From positions 1 to 64,000 of the forward strand of contig NZ_JYLM01000014.1 of the NCBI RefSeq assembly GCF_001439815.1: a stretch of 64,000 nucleotides of DNA, written 5' to 3'. The stretch is from Pseudomonas orientalis. GTDB lineage: Bacteria; Pseudomonadota; Gammaproteobacteria; Pseudomonadales; Pseudomonadaceae. This document shows, one piece after another, positions 1 through 8,875 of this stretch. The stretch's first letter is position 1. Every line of letters starts with the position of its first letter. The notes below the pieces were generated by a model. It was not told the origin of the DNA and made no database searches. It saw only the letters and a list, made by a program, of their open reading frames with translations. Position numbers and translations under genes: made by a program.

Positions 1-193
1 GGCACACCGAGCCTAAGCGAGGTGCCGAGTGGTGGGGCAAGAGCGTTTTGCTTACTTTTGCGCTTTTCAAAAGTGAGCCGCCGTAAGGGCGGAACCCTAA
101 GCAGCCGTTACCGCAGAAACGGATATGTACTCGGTCTGATCCGGCATCCTGGTCGGCCCAGAGGCCGCCATCGGGGGCAAGCCCCCTCCCACA
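1..193. repeat. Dispersed intergenic repeat, copy 1 (cut by window edge)
   Basis: This stretch is nearly the same as 37971-38179 in the window. The second copy has about 18 extra bases inside a short inverted repeat (ACTTTTG / CAAAAGT). Both copies end in one half of a REP palindrome (about 167-193). A degraded REP half in the other orientation lies at about 226-256. The window opens inside the repeat, so its left part is missing. It resembles the long dispersed repeats reported from P. fluorescens genomes (R178 type); that family name is from memory. No gene is visible in 1-337. Confidence 0.75.
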
Positions 194-290
194 CTCGACC
201 GAGTTCTTTGGGCCAACTCGGTCAAATGTGAGAGGGGCGGCTCGGCTTGCCCCCGATGCACGTTACTCGGTCTCATTCAATCGCCCATAA

Positions 291-317
291 AAAAGCCCCG
301 AACCAGTCGGGGCTTTT
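291..317 (-). terminator. Rho-independent terminator after fabB
   Basis: The stem AGCCCCGA / TCGGGGCT has a 5-nt loop. On the minus strand it is followed by a run of T residues, directly after the fabB stop codon. This is a classical intrinsic terminator that closes the fabA-fabB transcription unit. Confidence 0.85.
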
Positions 318-337
318 CATCGGTCAAGCGTCAGGCC

Positions 338-1558
338 TTACTTGCCCTGCCAGCGTTTCAGCACCAGGGTGGCGTTGGTGCCACCAAAGCCGAAGCTGTT
401 GCTCATCACGGTGTCGATTTTCACATCTTCAACGGTCTTAGTCAGGATCGGCATATCGGCGACGACCGGGTCGATCTCGTCGATGTTGGCCGAGCCGGCC
501 ATGAAGTTGCCTTCCATCATCAACAGGCAGTAGATCGCTTCGTGAACGCCGGCGGCGCCCAGGGAGTGACCCGACAGGCTCTTGGTGGAGCTGATTTTCG
601 GCGCGTTGTCACCGAATACCGCACGCACGCCTTCCATCTCCTTGGCATCGCCCACCGGCGTCGAAGTGCCATGGGTGTTCAGGTAATCGATCGGGGTGTC
701 CACGGTGGACATGGCCATCTGCATGCAACGGATGGCGCCTTCACCGCTTGGCGCAACCATGTCGTAGCCGTCGGACGTGGCGCCGTAGCCGACGATTTCC
801 GCGTAGATCTTCGCGCCACGGGCCAGGGCGTGTTCCAGCTCCTCGACCACCACCATGCCGCCACCGCCGGCGATGACGAAACCGTCACGCTTGGCGTCGT
901 AGGCGCGGGAGGCCTTTTCCGGGGTTTCGTTGTACTGGGTAGACAGCGCGCCCATGGCGTCGAACAGGAACGACTGGCTCCAATGTTCTTCTTCACCGCC
1001 GCCGGCGAATACGATGTCCTGCTTGCCCAGCTGGATCTGCTCAACGGCCGTCCCGATGCAATGGGCGCTGGTGGCGCAGGCGGAGGAGATCGAGTAGTTC
1101 ACACCCTTGATCGCGAACGGCGTGGCGAGGCAGGCGGAAACGGTGCTGCCCATGGTCCGCGTTACACGGTACGGGCCAACGCGTTTCACGCCTTTTTCGC
1201 GCAGGATGTCCAGCGCTTCCATCTGGTTCAAGGTGGATGCGCCGCCGGAGCCGGCAATCAGGCCGGTACGTACGTTAGACACCTGGTCGTCGCTCAGGCC
1301 GGAGTCGGCGATCGCGTCTTTCATGGCCAGGTAGGCATAGGCGGCAGCGTGGCCGACGAAGCGATAGATCTTGCGATCGATCAACTCTTCGAGGGGCAGG
1401 TCAATGGAGCCGGAAACCTGGCTACGCAGACCCATTTCGGCATATTCCGGGTTGAAGCGGATGCCAGGGCGACTTGCACGCAGGTTAGCGGTGACGGTCT
1501 CTTTGTCATTGCCCAGGCAAGAAACGATGCCCAGACCAGTGATAACGACGCGGCGCAT
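338..1558 (-). CDS. fabB: 3-oxoacyl-ACP synthase I (KAS I)
   Basis: FabB condenses malonyl-ACP with acyl-ACP and is the elongation enzyme needed for unsaturated fatty acid synthesis in the cytosol. The 406-residue protein has the full thiolase fold and the KAS triad: Cys161 in SSACATSAHC, His296 in NTHGTS and His331 in LSGHSLGAAG. It starts MRRVVITGLG, as is usual for FabB. The gene lies 11 bp downstream of fabA on the same strand, the conserved fabAB operon of Pseudomonas (PA1610-PA1609), and is followed by a strong terminator. The name is certain on sequence and context. Confidence 0.97.
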   Translation of the reverse strand: MRRVVITGLGIVSCLGNDKETVTANLRASRPGIRFNPEYAEMGLRSQVSGSIDLPLEELIDRKIYRFVGHAAAYAYLAMKDAIADSGLSDDQVSNVRTGLIAGSGGASTLNQMEALDILREKGVKRVGPYRVTRTMGSTVSACLATPFAIKGVNYSISSACATSAHCIGTAVEQIQLGKQDIVFAGGGEEEHWSQSFLFDAMGALSTQYNETPEKASRAYDAKRDGFVIAGGGGMVVVEELEHALARGAKIYAEIVGYGATSDGYDMVAPSGEGAIRCMQMAMSTVDTPIDYLNTHGTSTPVGDAKEMEGVRAVFGDNAPKISSTKSLSGHSLGAAGVHEAIYCLLMMEGNFMAGSANIDEIDPVVADMPILTKTVEDVKIDTVMSNSFGFGGTNATLVLKRWQGK

Positions 1559-1569
1559 GCGGATAACCC

Positions 1570-2085
1570 TTAAAAGTTGTCAGTGGAAGTGAATACGCCG
1601 ACCCGAAGGCCTTCGGCAGTATAGATCTCGCGACCGTCGACAGTCACCGAACCGTCGGCGATGGCCAGGTTCAGCTTGCCCTTGAGGACGCGTTTGATTT
1701 GAATGTTGTAAGTGACTTTCTTGGCGGTCGGCAGGACCTGGCCAAAGAACTTCACTTCGCCCGAACCCAGGGCGCGACCGCGACCCGGCAGGCCTTGCCA
1801 GCCCAGGTAGAAGCCGACCAGTTGCCACATGGCATCGAGGCCCAGGCAGCCCGGCATTACCGGGTCGCCTTCGAAGTGGCAAGCGAAGAACCACAGGTCG
1901 GGGGTGATATCCAGCTCGGCGACCAATTCACCTTTGCCGTACTTGCCACCTTCTTCGCTGATATGGGTGATGCGATCCACCATCAGCATGTTCGGGGCGG
2001 GCAGTTGCGCGTTACCTGGGCCGAACAGCTCACCGCGACTGCAGCGCAGCAGGTCTTCCCGAGTAAAGGCGTTTTGTTTGGTCAT
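1570..2085 (-). CDS. fabA: 3-hydroxydecanoyl-ACP dehydratase/isomerase
   Basis: FabA dehydrates 3-hydroxydecanoyl-ACP and isomerises the trans-2 product to cis-3-decenoyl-ACP. This is the branch point that commits carbon to unsaturated fatty acids. The 171-residue hotdog protein has the catalytic pair His70 (FFACHFEGDP) and Asp84 (LGLDAMWQ), exactly as in E. coli FabA, which is also 171-172 residues. It is the first gene of fabAB. Its upstream region (2086-2334) contains a palindrome like the DesT/FabR operator, so control by the acyl-CoA pool is likely. Confidence 0.97.
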   Translation of the reverse strand: MTKQNAFTREDLLRCSRGELFGPGNAQLPAPNMLMVDRITHISEEGGKYGKGELVAELDITPDLWFFACHFEGDPVMPGCLGLDAMWQLVGFYLGWQGLPGRGRALGSGEVKFFGQVLPTAKKVTYNIQIKRVLKGKLNLAIADGSVTVDGREIYTAEGLRVGVFTSTDNF

Positions 2086-2218
2086 GCGAGCTCCTCAATA
2101 ATCCCATGCGGCAGGGCAGGGCAAATCTTCCCGAACCGAATGAAGCGTTCATGCCTCATAGCGGCAGCCTACACATAGACTATTGCGTTGTAGTGAAAGT
2201 CACAGCGTCAAGGTACTC

Positions 2219-2236
2219 AATGTACACTTGTTCACT
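2219..2236 (-). promoter_or_regulatory. Candidate DesT/FabR-type operator upstream of fabA
   Basis: The minus strand reads AGTGAACAAGTGTACATT, an imperfect 18-bp palindrome (6 of 9 positions match between halves). It lies about 134 bp upstream of the fabA start. TetR-family regulators DesT (P. aeruginosa) and FabR (E. coli) bind sites of the form AGTGAACA...TGTTCACT and control fabA/fabB. The match is by eye; no desT or fabR gene is in the window. Confidence 0.5.
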
Positions 2237-2334
2237 GAAATATTAAACCGGACCTGTTTATCGGCCCGTTCGGGTGCCTAAGACTGCCGCACTTTCGTCT
2301 TCCACGCCAGTCGGACTTGGCTGAGCCACGTCAG

Positions 2335-4236
2335 CTAATGCACCCAGCGCTGGAGGATTTGCTGCAAATCCGTGCGTTTGAACGGTTTGGCCAGGTAATC
2401 GTTCATTCCGGCGGCCAGGCAGGCTTCGCGGTCGCCCTGCAAGGCGTTGGCGGTCAGGGCGATAATCGGCAAGTCAGTGCAGCCCGGCAGTTGGCGAATT
2501 TGCCGAGTGGCCTCGTAGCCGTCGATCAATGGCAGGCGGCAGTCCATCAGGATCGCGGTGAAGATCAGGCTCTCGGCGCTGCGGATCGCCTCGGCGCCAT
2601 CGGTGGCCAGGCTGACCTCGAAACCCAGGCTGCGCAGCATGGCTTCGACCACGGTACGGTTAACCGGGTTGTCTTCCACCAGCAGTATGTGCCGCCCGTC
2701 GCCAGCACTGGGTTTACCCACCGCGTCCGGGGCGATGGCAGGCAGGCTTTGTTGGTCGATGGCCAGCGGAATTTCCAGGGTGAACATCGAGCCGCGGCCT
2801 TCTTCGCTTTGGGCGCGCAAAGTACCGCCCATGCGTTCGGCCAGGGTGCGGGCGATCGGCAGGCCGAGGCCGGTGCCTCCGTAACGTCTTGAAATAGAGC
2901 TGTCGGCCTGCTGGAACGCGTCGAACATCAATTCCAGGCGCTCGGCGCAAATACCGATACCACTGTCGCGCACGGTGCAGGTGAACCACACCAGTTCATG
3001 GTCCAGGGTTTGCCAGTGGGGCTCCACGTGCACGGTACCATGCTCGGTGAACTTCAAGGCGTTGCCGATCAGGTTCACCAGGATCTGCCGGATACGCGTC
3101 GGGTCACCGCGCACCCGCAGGGCGTTCATGCCCGATGGCGTCGACAGTTCCAGGGCCAGCCCGCGCTGCTGCGCACTGTGCTGGAACGCTTGGGCGCAAC
3201 TGCCGATCAGGTCGGCCAGGTTGAAGGAAATATGTTCCAGCTCCAGCGCGGCCCGTTCGATACGCGAGAAGTCGAGGATGTCATTGATCACCTTGAGCAG
3301 GTGTTCGGTGGACTCGGAGGCCAGCGCCGCGTACTCGGCCTGCTCTTCGGTCATCTCGGTGGTTTCCAGCAGTTGCAGCATGCCCAGCACACCATTCATC
3401 GGCGTGCGCAGTTCATGGCTCATCATCGCCAGGAATTCCGACTTGGCATTGTTCGCGCGCTCGGCTTCTTCGCGGGTCTGGATCAACTGGGCCATGGCCT
3501 GCTGTTGCTCACGGCTGGCCTGGTTGAGGCCCGCGGCCAGGTTGTTGATGTGGCGTGCCAGGTCGCCCAGTTCGGAGTCGTCGACAATCGGCAGCGGTGT
3601 CGTGTAATCGCCCTGCTGGATGGCCTTCACCGCGTGGCCCATGGCGCTGATCGGCTGCGACAGGCTGGCGGCCAGGCGCCGGGCCAGCAGGAAGGTAAAC
3701 AGCAGCGCGAACAGCGCCAGGATGCCGGCCTTGAACAGGATTTCCTGCTGACGCTGGCTGAACGCGTCATTGGACATGCCTACGATCACCCGGCCCAGGT
3801 AGTCGGCTCGCGGCGCCTTGGGTTCGTTGAGGTTGTCCTGGAAAAAGTCATTGCCCAGCTGAATATGCTGCAAGCGGATCGGTGCCTGGAACACCTTCAC
3901 CGACAGTGAGCGGTCGTGCTTCTCCGACGGCTGCTCGACGTACACCAGAATGTTCTCGGCGCTGTCCTGAATCTCCAGGAAGCGCACGTGGGGGGTGGCC
4001 AGCGTCGCGCGCAGCAAGGCGTCGAGCACGTCGTTGTTACCGGAAATAACGCCGTACTCGGTGGCAGGCGCCAGTTGGTTGGCGATCAACTGGCCAGTGT
4101 GGTCCAGCTCCTGGCGCAAGTCCTGGATACGCACGAAGGTAAAGAAGCTGATCAACAGCAAGGTCAGCAACAGCGCAGGTCCCAAAGTGATGAGTTGGGT
4201 ACGGGTGTTAATGTCCCAGCGACGGCGCAAGGTCAT
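2335..4236 (-). CDS. Hybrid sensor histidine kinase, PA1611-like
   Basis: This is a 633-residue inner-membrane hybrid kinase. TM1 is at about 14-34, a periplasmic sensor at about 35-165 and TM2 at about 168-187. HAMP follows, then HisKA with His274 (MMSHELRTPMNG), HATPase_c with NALKFTEHG, DSGIGI and GTGLGLPIA, and a C-terminal receiver with Asp565 (ILMDCRLPLIDG) and Lys617. There is no Hpt domain, so phosphate must pass to a separate Hpt protein. The position beside fabA-fabB matches P. aeruginosa PA1611, which interacts with RetS and feeds the HptB/Gac network. Here its ATG overlaps the stop of the upstream periplasmic protein gene by 4 bp, which suggests translational coupling. Confidence 0.88.
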   Translation of the reverse strand: MTLRRRWDINTRTQLITLGPALLLTLLLISFFTFVRIQDLRQELDHTGQLIANQLAPATEYGVISGNNDVLDALLRATLATPHVRFLEIQDSAENILVYVEQPSEKHDRSLSVKVFQAPIRLQHIQLGNDFFQDNLNEPKAPRADYLGRVIVGMSNDAFSQRQQEILFKAGILALFALLFTFLLARRLAASLSQPISAMGHAVKAIQQGDYTTPLPIVDDSELGDLARHINNLAAGLNQASREQQQAMAQLIQTREEAERANNAKSEFLAMMSHELRTPMNGVLGMLQLLETTEMTEEQAEYAALASESTEHLLKVINDILDFSRIERAALELEHISFNLADLIGSCAQAFQHSAQQRGLALELSTPSGMNALRVRGDPTRIRQILVNLIGNALKFTEHGTVHVEPHWQTLDHELVWFTCTVRDSGIGICAERLELMFDAFQQADSSISRRYGGTGLGLPIARTLAERMGGTLRAQSEEGRGSMFTLEIPLAIDQQSLPAIAPDAVGKPSAGDGRHILLVEDNPVNRTVVEAMLRSLGFEVSLATDGAEAIRSAESLIFTAILMDCRLPLIDGYEATRQIRQLPGCTDLPIIALTANALQGDREACLAAGMNDYLAKPFKRTDLQQILQRWVH

Positions 4237-5162
4237 GGGCGTTGATCTCCTTCGGCCAGTCGGGCGGCGACGCCAGCTTCGTCGACCTGTTCGATGCCCA
4301 GTGAGCGTGCGACTTGCGGATTGCCCGCCACTTTGAAGTGTTGCGGATAAAGCGTGCGTGGCCAGTTGGCCGGCGGGTGGTCCAGCAGGCGATCGAGTAC
4401 GGCGAGCCAGTCGGGCTGGTCGCTATAGGTGCTGGCCAGGCCGCCGGCCCGGACAAACCCGGCGTTGGGCCCGACCAGCGGCAATTGCTGGGCATAGCTG
4501 CTCAGCAACAGGTTCTTGGCGGTTTTAGGGTTGTACAGTTGCGGGTCGTCCAGGCCCAGCAGCACATCACTGTTCTTGAACAGGGCTTGCAGGGGGCGGC
4601 TATCGTTGGTGTTGTCCCAGCGTTGGGGCACGATTTCCAGGCCCAATGGCGCGGCGTACCGGCCGAGCTCAGGCAGCAGGAATTCGCTGTCGGCGCCATA
4701 AAGCACGCCGATGCGCCGGGCCTGGGGCAAGATGCTGGCGATCAGGCGCAACTGGCGCGTCAGCGGCGGGTCGCTCCACAGCAGGCTGATCTTGGCCGGG
4801 TGCGCGCTGCCCAGGCGTTGATGGGCTTGCAGGCGGCTGATGCGCAGTACCAGGGTCGGTGGCCCCTGGGCATCGCGCAAGCGCCAGTCGAGGCCGGGCA
4901 GGTCCAGCAGGATCAGGCGGGTAGTGGCGGGCAACTGGCTCGGCGCCGGCAACTCTTCAAGCAGGGTGAAGGTGACGTGGTCTTCGGGGCGCTGCTCGGC
5001 GAGGGCCCGGGTAAAGCCCCGGACACCGGCACTGTCCTCGGCGGCGGTCAGCAGGATATCGGCGCTCCACGCGGGAGTGGTGAACAGCAGGCACGCCAGC
5101 AGCAAGCCGCGTCGCCACAGCCGTGAAACAAAAGGGAGGGTCATCCGTGACGGGGCGCCCAT
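4233..5162 (-). CDS. Periplasmic substrate-binding-like protein (COG2984 type)
   Basis: This 309-residue protein has a basic N terminus and a hydrophobic segment ending TTPAWSA at about 34, a Sec signal peptide. The mature part looks like ABC-type periplasmic binding domain proteins: alternating strand/helix, with ARRIGVLYGADSE near the domain crossover and PLVGPNAGFVRAGGLAS in the second lobe. No permease or ATPase gene is linked. It lies between a TonB receptor gene (1-nt gap) and a hybrid kinase gene (4-nt overlap), so its partner may be the receptor, the kinase, or both. A start at 5144 (MTLPF) is also possible. The ligand is unknown. Confidence 0.7.
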   Translation of the reverse strand: MGAPSRMTLPFVSRLWRRGLLLACLLFTTPAWSADILLTAAEDSAGVRGFTRALAEQRPEDHVTFTLLEELPAPSQLPATTRLILLDLPGLDWRLRDAQGPPTLVLRISRLQAHQRLGSAHPAKISLLWSDPPLTRQLRLIASILPQARRIGVLYGADSEFLLPELGRYAAPLGLEIVPQRWDNTNDSRPLQALFKNSDVLLGLDDPQLYNPKTAKNLLLSSYAQQLPLVGPNAGFVRAGGLASTYSDQPDWLAVLDRLLDHPPANWPRTLYPQHFKVAGNPQVARSLGIEQVDEAGVAARLAEGDQRP

Positions 5163-5163
5163 G

Positions 5164-7296
5164 TCAGAACTCTAGCTGCGCGCTGAAGTAGAGCACATGG
5201 CGATGGTCGTAATTATTGTCAGGCCAGGTGGTCGGCTGGTTGTCGAGGCGTTGTTGCAGCATGCCGGCCAGCTCCACGTTGGTTTTGCCCAGGGCAATGC
5301 GCTTGGCCACGCGCAGGTCGACCCGTTCGAAGCGATAGTCGTTGAGTGCGTCGTCACCGTAATAGAACAAGGCGCTCGACCAGCCGTGGCCCCATTCGCG
5401 CAACCAGCCGGCCGAGCCGCTGTTGCGTGCGGTCTGCGCCTTGTCCAGCGGGTTGCTGGCGCTCGCATCGACGTAAGCGTAGGTCAGGCGCAGGCGGTCG
5501 GCGTCGCTGACGCGCCAGTCGAACTGTGATTCGGCACCGGTAAAGCGCGAGCTGTTGGCGTTGCTGGCGATATATTGGTTGTTGCGCAACGGCGAGCTGA
5601 TCATGTCGGTGATTTCGTCGTAGAAGAGCTTCACGTCGACATTCAACCCGAGGTCGGCAAAGAAGCCGTTGTAGCCCAGTTCACGCGAGCGCATCAACTC
5701 TTTATCGAGATTGCCCGGGCCGCGTGTCACCACAAAATATTGCCCGGAATTCTGCCCGTAGACCGGCGAGCTGAGGTTGGTGACGCGATAGCTCCAGTTG
5801 ACGTTGTTCTCGAACATGTCCGGCGAACGGATTGCCTCGGAGTACACCGCCCGCAGGCCGTGGCGCGGGTTGATCAGATAGTTGACCGCCACGCGGGGTG
5901 TCAGCGAGTTGCCGCTCAAGCGGGTGTCTTCGTACATCGCGCCGCCCTGCAGCAGCCAGTGTTCGCTGGCCCGCCATTCCAGGTGCCCGAACAGGCGCCA
6001 GGTGGTGTCGTCCAGCGTGCCGTTGAAGTAGGTGTCGGAGTCGGCGCGGTCGTAGCGGTAATTCATCCCGCTGACCAGGCGCAGGCTGTCGGAGAGGCTG
6101 AGGGTGTCCTGCAGCTCCACGTCGTAGCGGCTTTCCCGGGTGCTTTGGTCGATATCGCCGCACACGCTCTGGTTGGCGCCGTTGCGCCACTGGTCCAGTA
6201 CCTGGTTACCCAATGCCTGTTCGGCGGCGCTGCCGGGTGGGGCGCTGCCTTGGCTGAATCTATCCATGTGCCGCGCCAGCTGTTCGGCGTAGTTGGGGTT
6301 GAGTTGCCACAACCGGGTCAATTCGGGGCTGAACGACACCTTGGCGTCACAGGCTTTCCAGATCTGGCGGCGGTCCCATTGCTGGGCCGAGCCCTGGATA
6401 TACAGGCTGTGTTCCGGGTTGAAATCGAAGTTCCAGCGCATCGAACCTGCATAGTCCTTTGCGGTGGCGTCGGAACTGGTACCGCCCTCGGTGATCCCGG
6501 CAAATACCGGAGTGTAGGTGTAGGGGCGCTGATTGGTCCCCTCCTTGGCATCCAGCTGCCAGTCGATGCTCTGTTGCGCATTCAAGGTCTGGCTGACGGC
6601 CAGGCTGAAACGGCTGAGGCGACGGCTGTCGCGGCGGTCGGCGCCGATGGCATCGCGGTCAAAACCGTCGTCCTGCTGCCCTGACAGCGACAGGCGCAGA
6701 TCGCCGGTGTCCCACCCCACGCCCTGGCTGGCATAGACATCGTTGATCCCGCGTTCACCCCGGATGACCTTCAGTCGCGTGCCCTGGCTGTTGGCCGGTG
6801 AGCGGGTGAGGATATTGACCACCGCCATCAGCGCGTTGGCGCCGTAGCTGACGGTGTTGGGGCCACGAAACACCTCGATACGCTCAATGTCTTCCATGGC
6901 CACCGGAATATCGCTCCAATCCACCGTGGCCAGGCCGGCGCGGTACACCGAGCGTCCGTCGATCAGGACCTGCATGCGCCGTGCATCGCTGGCGCTGGTG
7001 CCGTGGTAGTTCACCGCCGCCTGGTTGCCGGTGGTGTAGCCGACCATCATCCCGGGCACCAGGCGTAACAGCTCGGCAATGTCACGCGCGCCGCTGGCCT
7101 TGATCAACTCGCTGTCGATCACGGTCATGCTGCCGGGTACGGCAGCGGCCGATTGCTTGAGGCGGGTGGCGGTCAACACCTGCGGCAGCGGCTGGCTGTC
7201 GAGGAACAGGTCGTCAGCCGACGCACTGGCACTGCACGCGAGCACCAGGGGCAGCATCAATAGCAGGGATGAGCGGGGAGGAGGGCCCGGATACAC
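5164..7296 (-). CDS. TonB-dependent outer-membrane receptor
   Basis: The 710-residue protein has a signal peptide (LLLMLPLVLACSASASA), a TonB-box-like QVLTATR, a plug domain with ELLRLVPGMMVGY and IERIEVFRGPNTVSYG, and a 22-strand-type barrel ending in the aromatic residue F (SAQLEF). It would import a bound ligand using TonB energy. The start is GTG, chosen because AAGG lies 7 nt upstream; an ATG at 7257 would shorten the signal peptide. It heads the receptor-binding protein-kinase operon. The substrate is not identifiable; no Fur box was recognised in the 195-bp upstream gap. Confidence 0.88.
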   Translation of the reverse strand: MYPGPPPRSSLLLMLPLVLACSASASADDLFLDSQPLPQVLTATRLKQSAAAVPGSMTVIDSELIKASGARDIAELLRLVPGMMVGYTTGNQAAVNYHGTSASDARRMQVLIDGRSVYRAGLATVDWSDIPVAMEDIERIEVFRGPNTVSYGANALMAVVNILTRSPANSQGTRLKVIRGERGINDVYASQGVGWDTGDLRLSLSGQQDDGFDRDAIGADRRDSRRLSRFSLAVSQTLNAQQSIDWQLDAKEGTNQRPYTYTPVFAGITEGGTSSDATAKDYAGSMRWNFDFNPEHSLYIQGSAQQWDRRQIWKACDAKVSFSPELTRLWQLNPNYAEQLARHMDRFSQGSAPPGSAAEQALGNQVLDQWRNGANQSVCGDIDQSTRESRYDVELQDTLSLSDSLRLVSGMNYRYDRADSDTYFNGTLDDTTWRLFGHLEWRASEHWLLQGGAMYEDTRLSGNSLTPRVAVNYLINPRHGLRAVYSEAIRSPDMFENNVNWSYRVTNLSSPVYGQNSGQYFVVTRGPGNLDKELMRSRELGYNGFFADLGLNVDVKLFYDEITDMISSPLRNNQYIASNANSSRFTGAESQFDWRVSDADRLRLTYAYVDASASNPLDKAQTARNSGSAGWLREWGHGWSSALFYYGDDALNDYRFERVDLRVAKRIALGKTNVELAGMLQQRLDNQPTTWPDNNYDHRHVLYFSAQLEF

Positions 7297-7491
7297 GGCA
7301 CGGCCTTGATAATTACGAATAGCCGCCCATGTTAACTGAGGTCGTGCCGTTTGCCAGTCGTGAGACTTGCAATTACTTCACTCAAGTGTGGCATTTTCCG
7401 ACAAGCGCACGAATTCACGCGGGGGCTGGCCGCAAGCGGGTCGCCCCGTATAATGCCGCCATCGCCACTGGTATGGATTAACGGATTGCAT

Positions 7492-8517
7492 ATGACTGAA
7501 CAGCGCCCTATTGCGGTCCTGGGAGGCGGAAGTTTTGGTACCGCCGTGGCTAATCTGCTGGCTGAGAACGGCCACGCGGTGCGTCAGTGGATGCGCGATC
7601 CCGAGCAGGCCGAGGCCATTCGCGTGCACCGGGAAAATCCGCGTTACCTCAAAGGCATCAAGATTCACCCGGCGGTCGAGCCCGTTACCGACCTGCTGGC
7701 CACCCTCACGGACTGCGACCTGTGCTTCGTCGCGCTGCCCTCCAGCGCTTTGCGCTCGGTGCTGGCGCCTCACGCCGAACGTCTGGCGGGCAAGCTGCTG
7801 GTCAGCCTGACCAAGGGCATCGAGGCGCAGACGTTCAAGCTGATGAGCGAAATCCTCGAAGAGATCGCCCCCCAGGCGCGTATTGGCGTGCTGTCCGGGC
7901 CGAACCTGGCGCGGGAAGTGGCCGAGCATGCGCTGACCGCCACGGTGATCGCCAGTGAAGACGAGCAACTGTGCGAGCGCGTCCAGGCGGTGCTGCATGG
8001 CCGCACCTTCCGCGTCTATGCCAGTGGCGACCGCTTCGGCGTCGAGCTGGGCGGTGCGTTGAAGAACGTCTATGCGATCATCGCCGGCATGGCCGTGGCG
8101 CTGGGGATGGGCGAAAACACCAAGAGCATGCTGATTACCCGCGCCCTGGCCGAAATGACCCGTTTCGCCGTGAATCAGGGCGCCAACCCGATGACGTTCC
8201 TGGGCCTGGCGGGCGTCGGCGATCTGATCGTCACCTGCTCGTCGCCCAAAAGCCGTAACTATCAGGTCGGTTTCGCACTGGGCCAGGGGTTGAGCCTGGA
8301 AGAGGCGGTGACACGCCTGGGCGAAGTGGCCGAAGGGGTCAACACCCTCAAAGTGCTGAAGGCCAAGGCCCAGGAAGTCGGTGTGTATATGCCGCTGGTT
8401 GCCGGGCTGCACGCGATCCTGTTTGAGGGGCGCACCTTGAGCCAGGTCATCGAGCTACTGATGCGCGCCGAGCCGAAGACCGATGTCGACTTTATTTCCA
8501 CCAGCGGTTTCAACTGA
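7492..8517 (+). CDS. gpsA: Glycerol-3-phosphate dehydrogenase [NAD(P)+]
   Basis: GpsA reduces dihydroxyacetone phosphate to sn-glycerol-3-phosphate, the backbone for phospholipid synthesis, in the cytosol. The 341-residue protein starts MTEQRPIAVLGGGSFGTA, with the Rossmann GxGxxG at the N terminus, followed by the family motifs GVLSGPNLAREVAE, GVELGGALKNVYAI and GLAGVGDLIVTCSS. The reading frame is open to 7351, but the internal ATG at 7492 gives the usual family length. It begins a forward run with the DUF4389 gene and sixA, the same order as P. aeruginosa PA1614. Confidence 0.96.
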   Translation: MTEQRPIAVLGGGSFGTAVANLLAENGHAVRQWMRDPEQAEAIRVHRENPRYLKGIKIHPAVEPVTDLLATLTDCDLCFVALPSSALRSVLAPHAERLAGKLLVSLTKGIEAQTFKLMSEILEEIAPQARIGVLSGPNLAREVAEHALTATVIASEDEQLCERVQAVLHGRTFRVYASGDRFGVELGGALKNVYAIIAGMAVALGMGENTKSMLITRALAEMTRFAVNQGANPMTFLGLAGVGDLIVTCSSPKSRNYQVGFALGQGLSLEEAVTRLGEVAEGVNTLKVLKAKAQEVGVYMPLVAGLHAILFEGRTLSQVIELLMRAEPKTDVDFISTSGFN

Positions 8518-8527
8518 GGAACGCGCC

Positions 8528-8875
8528 ATGAACGATTCGAAAGCAAGTCCCAAGTATGAGTCCATTGTGCTGCGCATTCTGTGGATGCTGGTATTTGCCC
8601 TGGTGTGGCAGGTGGCGCAGTTCCTGCTCGGCGCGCTGGTGATTGTGCAGCTGATTTACCGACTGATCTACGGCGCGCCGAACCTGAGCCTGATGAACTT
8701 CGGCGACTGCCTCAGCCAGTTCCTGGCGCAGATCGGTCGCTTCGGCAGCTTTCACACCGAGCAAAAACCCTGGCCGTTTGCCGATTGGCCAACCCCGCGT
8801 GCACCGGAAGGCGAAGCCCCTCATAGCGTGCCGCCAGCACCGCACCCGGTGCGTGATGAAGAGCCCAAGCTATGA
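8528..8875 (+). CDS. DUF4389 small membrane protein
   Basis: This is a 115-residue protein with one long or re-entrant hydrophobic region at about 15-50 (ILWMLVFALVWQVAQFLLGALVIVQLIYRLI), a polar middle part and a Pro-rich C-terminal tail. That is the layout of the DUF4389 family, whose role is unknown. The ATG at 8528 follows gpsA by 10 nt and the stop overlaps the sixA start by 4 nt, so the three genes are probably translated together. Confidence 0.8.
   Translation: MNDSKASPKYESIVLRILWMLVFALVWQVAQFLLGALVIVQLIYRLIYGAPNLSLMNFGDCLSQFLAQIGRFGSFHTEQKPWPFADWPTPRAPEGEAPHSVPPAPHPVRDEEPKL

Noticed and set aside
4233..5162. ABC importer role for the periplasmic protein
   Set aside because: No permease or ATPase gene is adjacent; the neighbours are a TonB receptor and a kinase.
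7294..7351. Inverted repeat ACGGCACG ... CGTGCCGT upstream of the TonB receptor and gpsA, considered as an operator
   Set aside because: The arms are about 40 nt apart and one overlaps the ribosome site and GTG of the receptor gene; chance is as likely as function.
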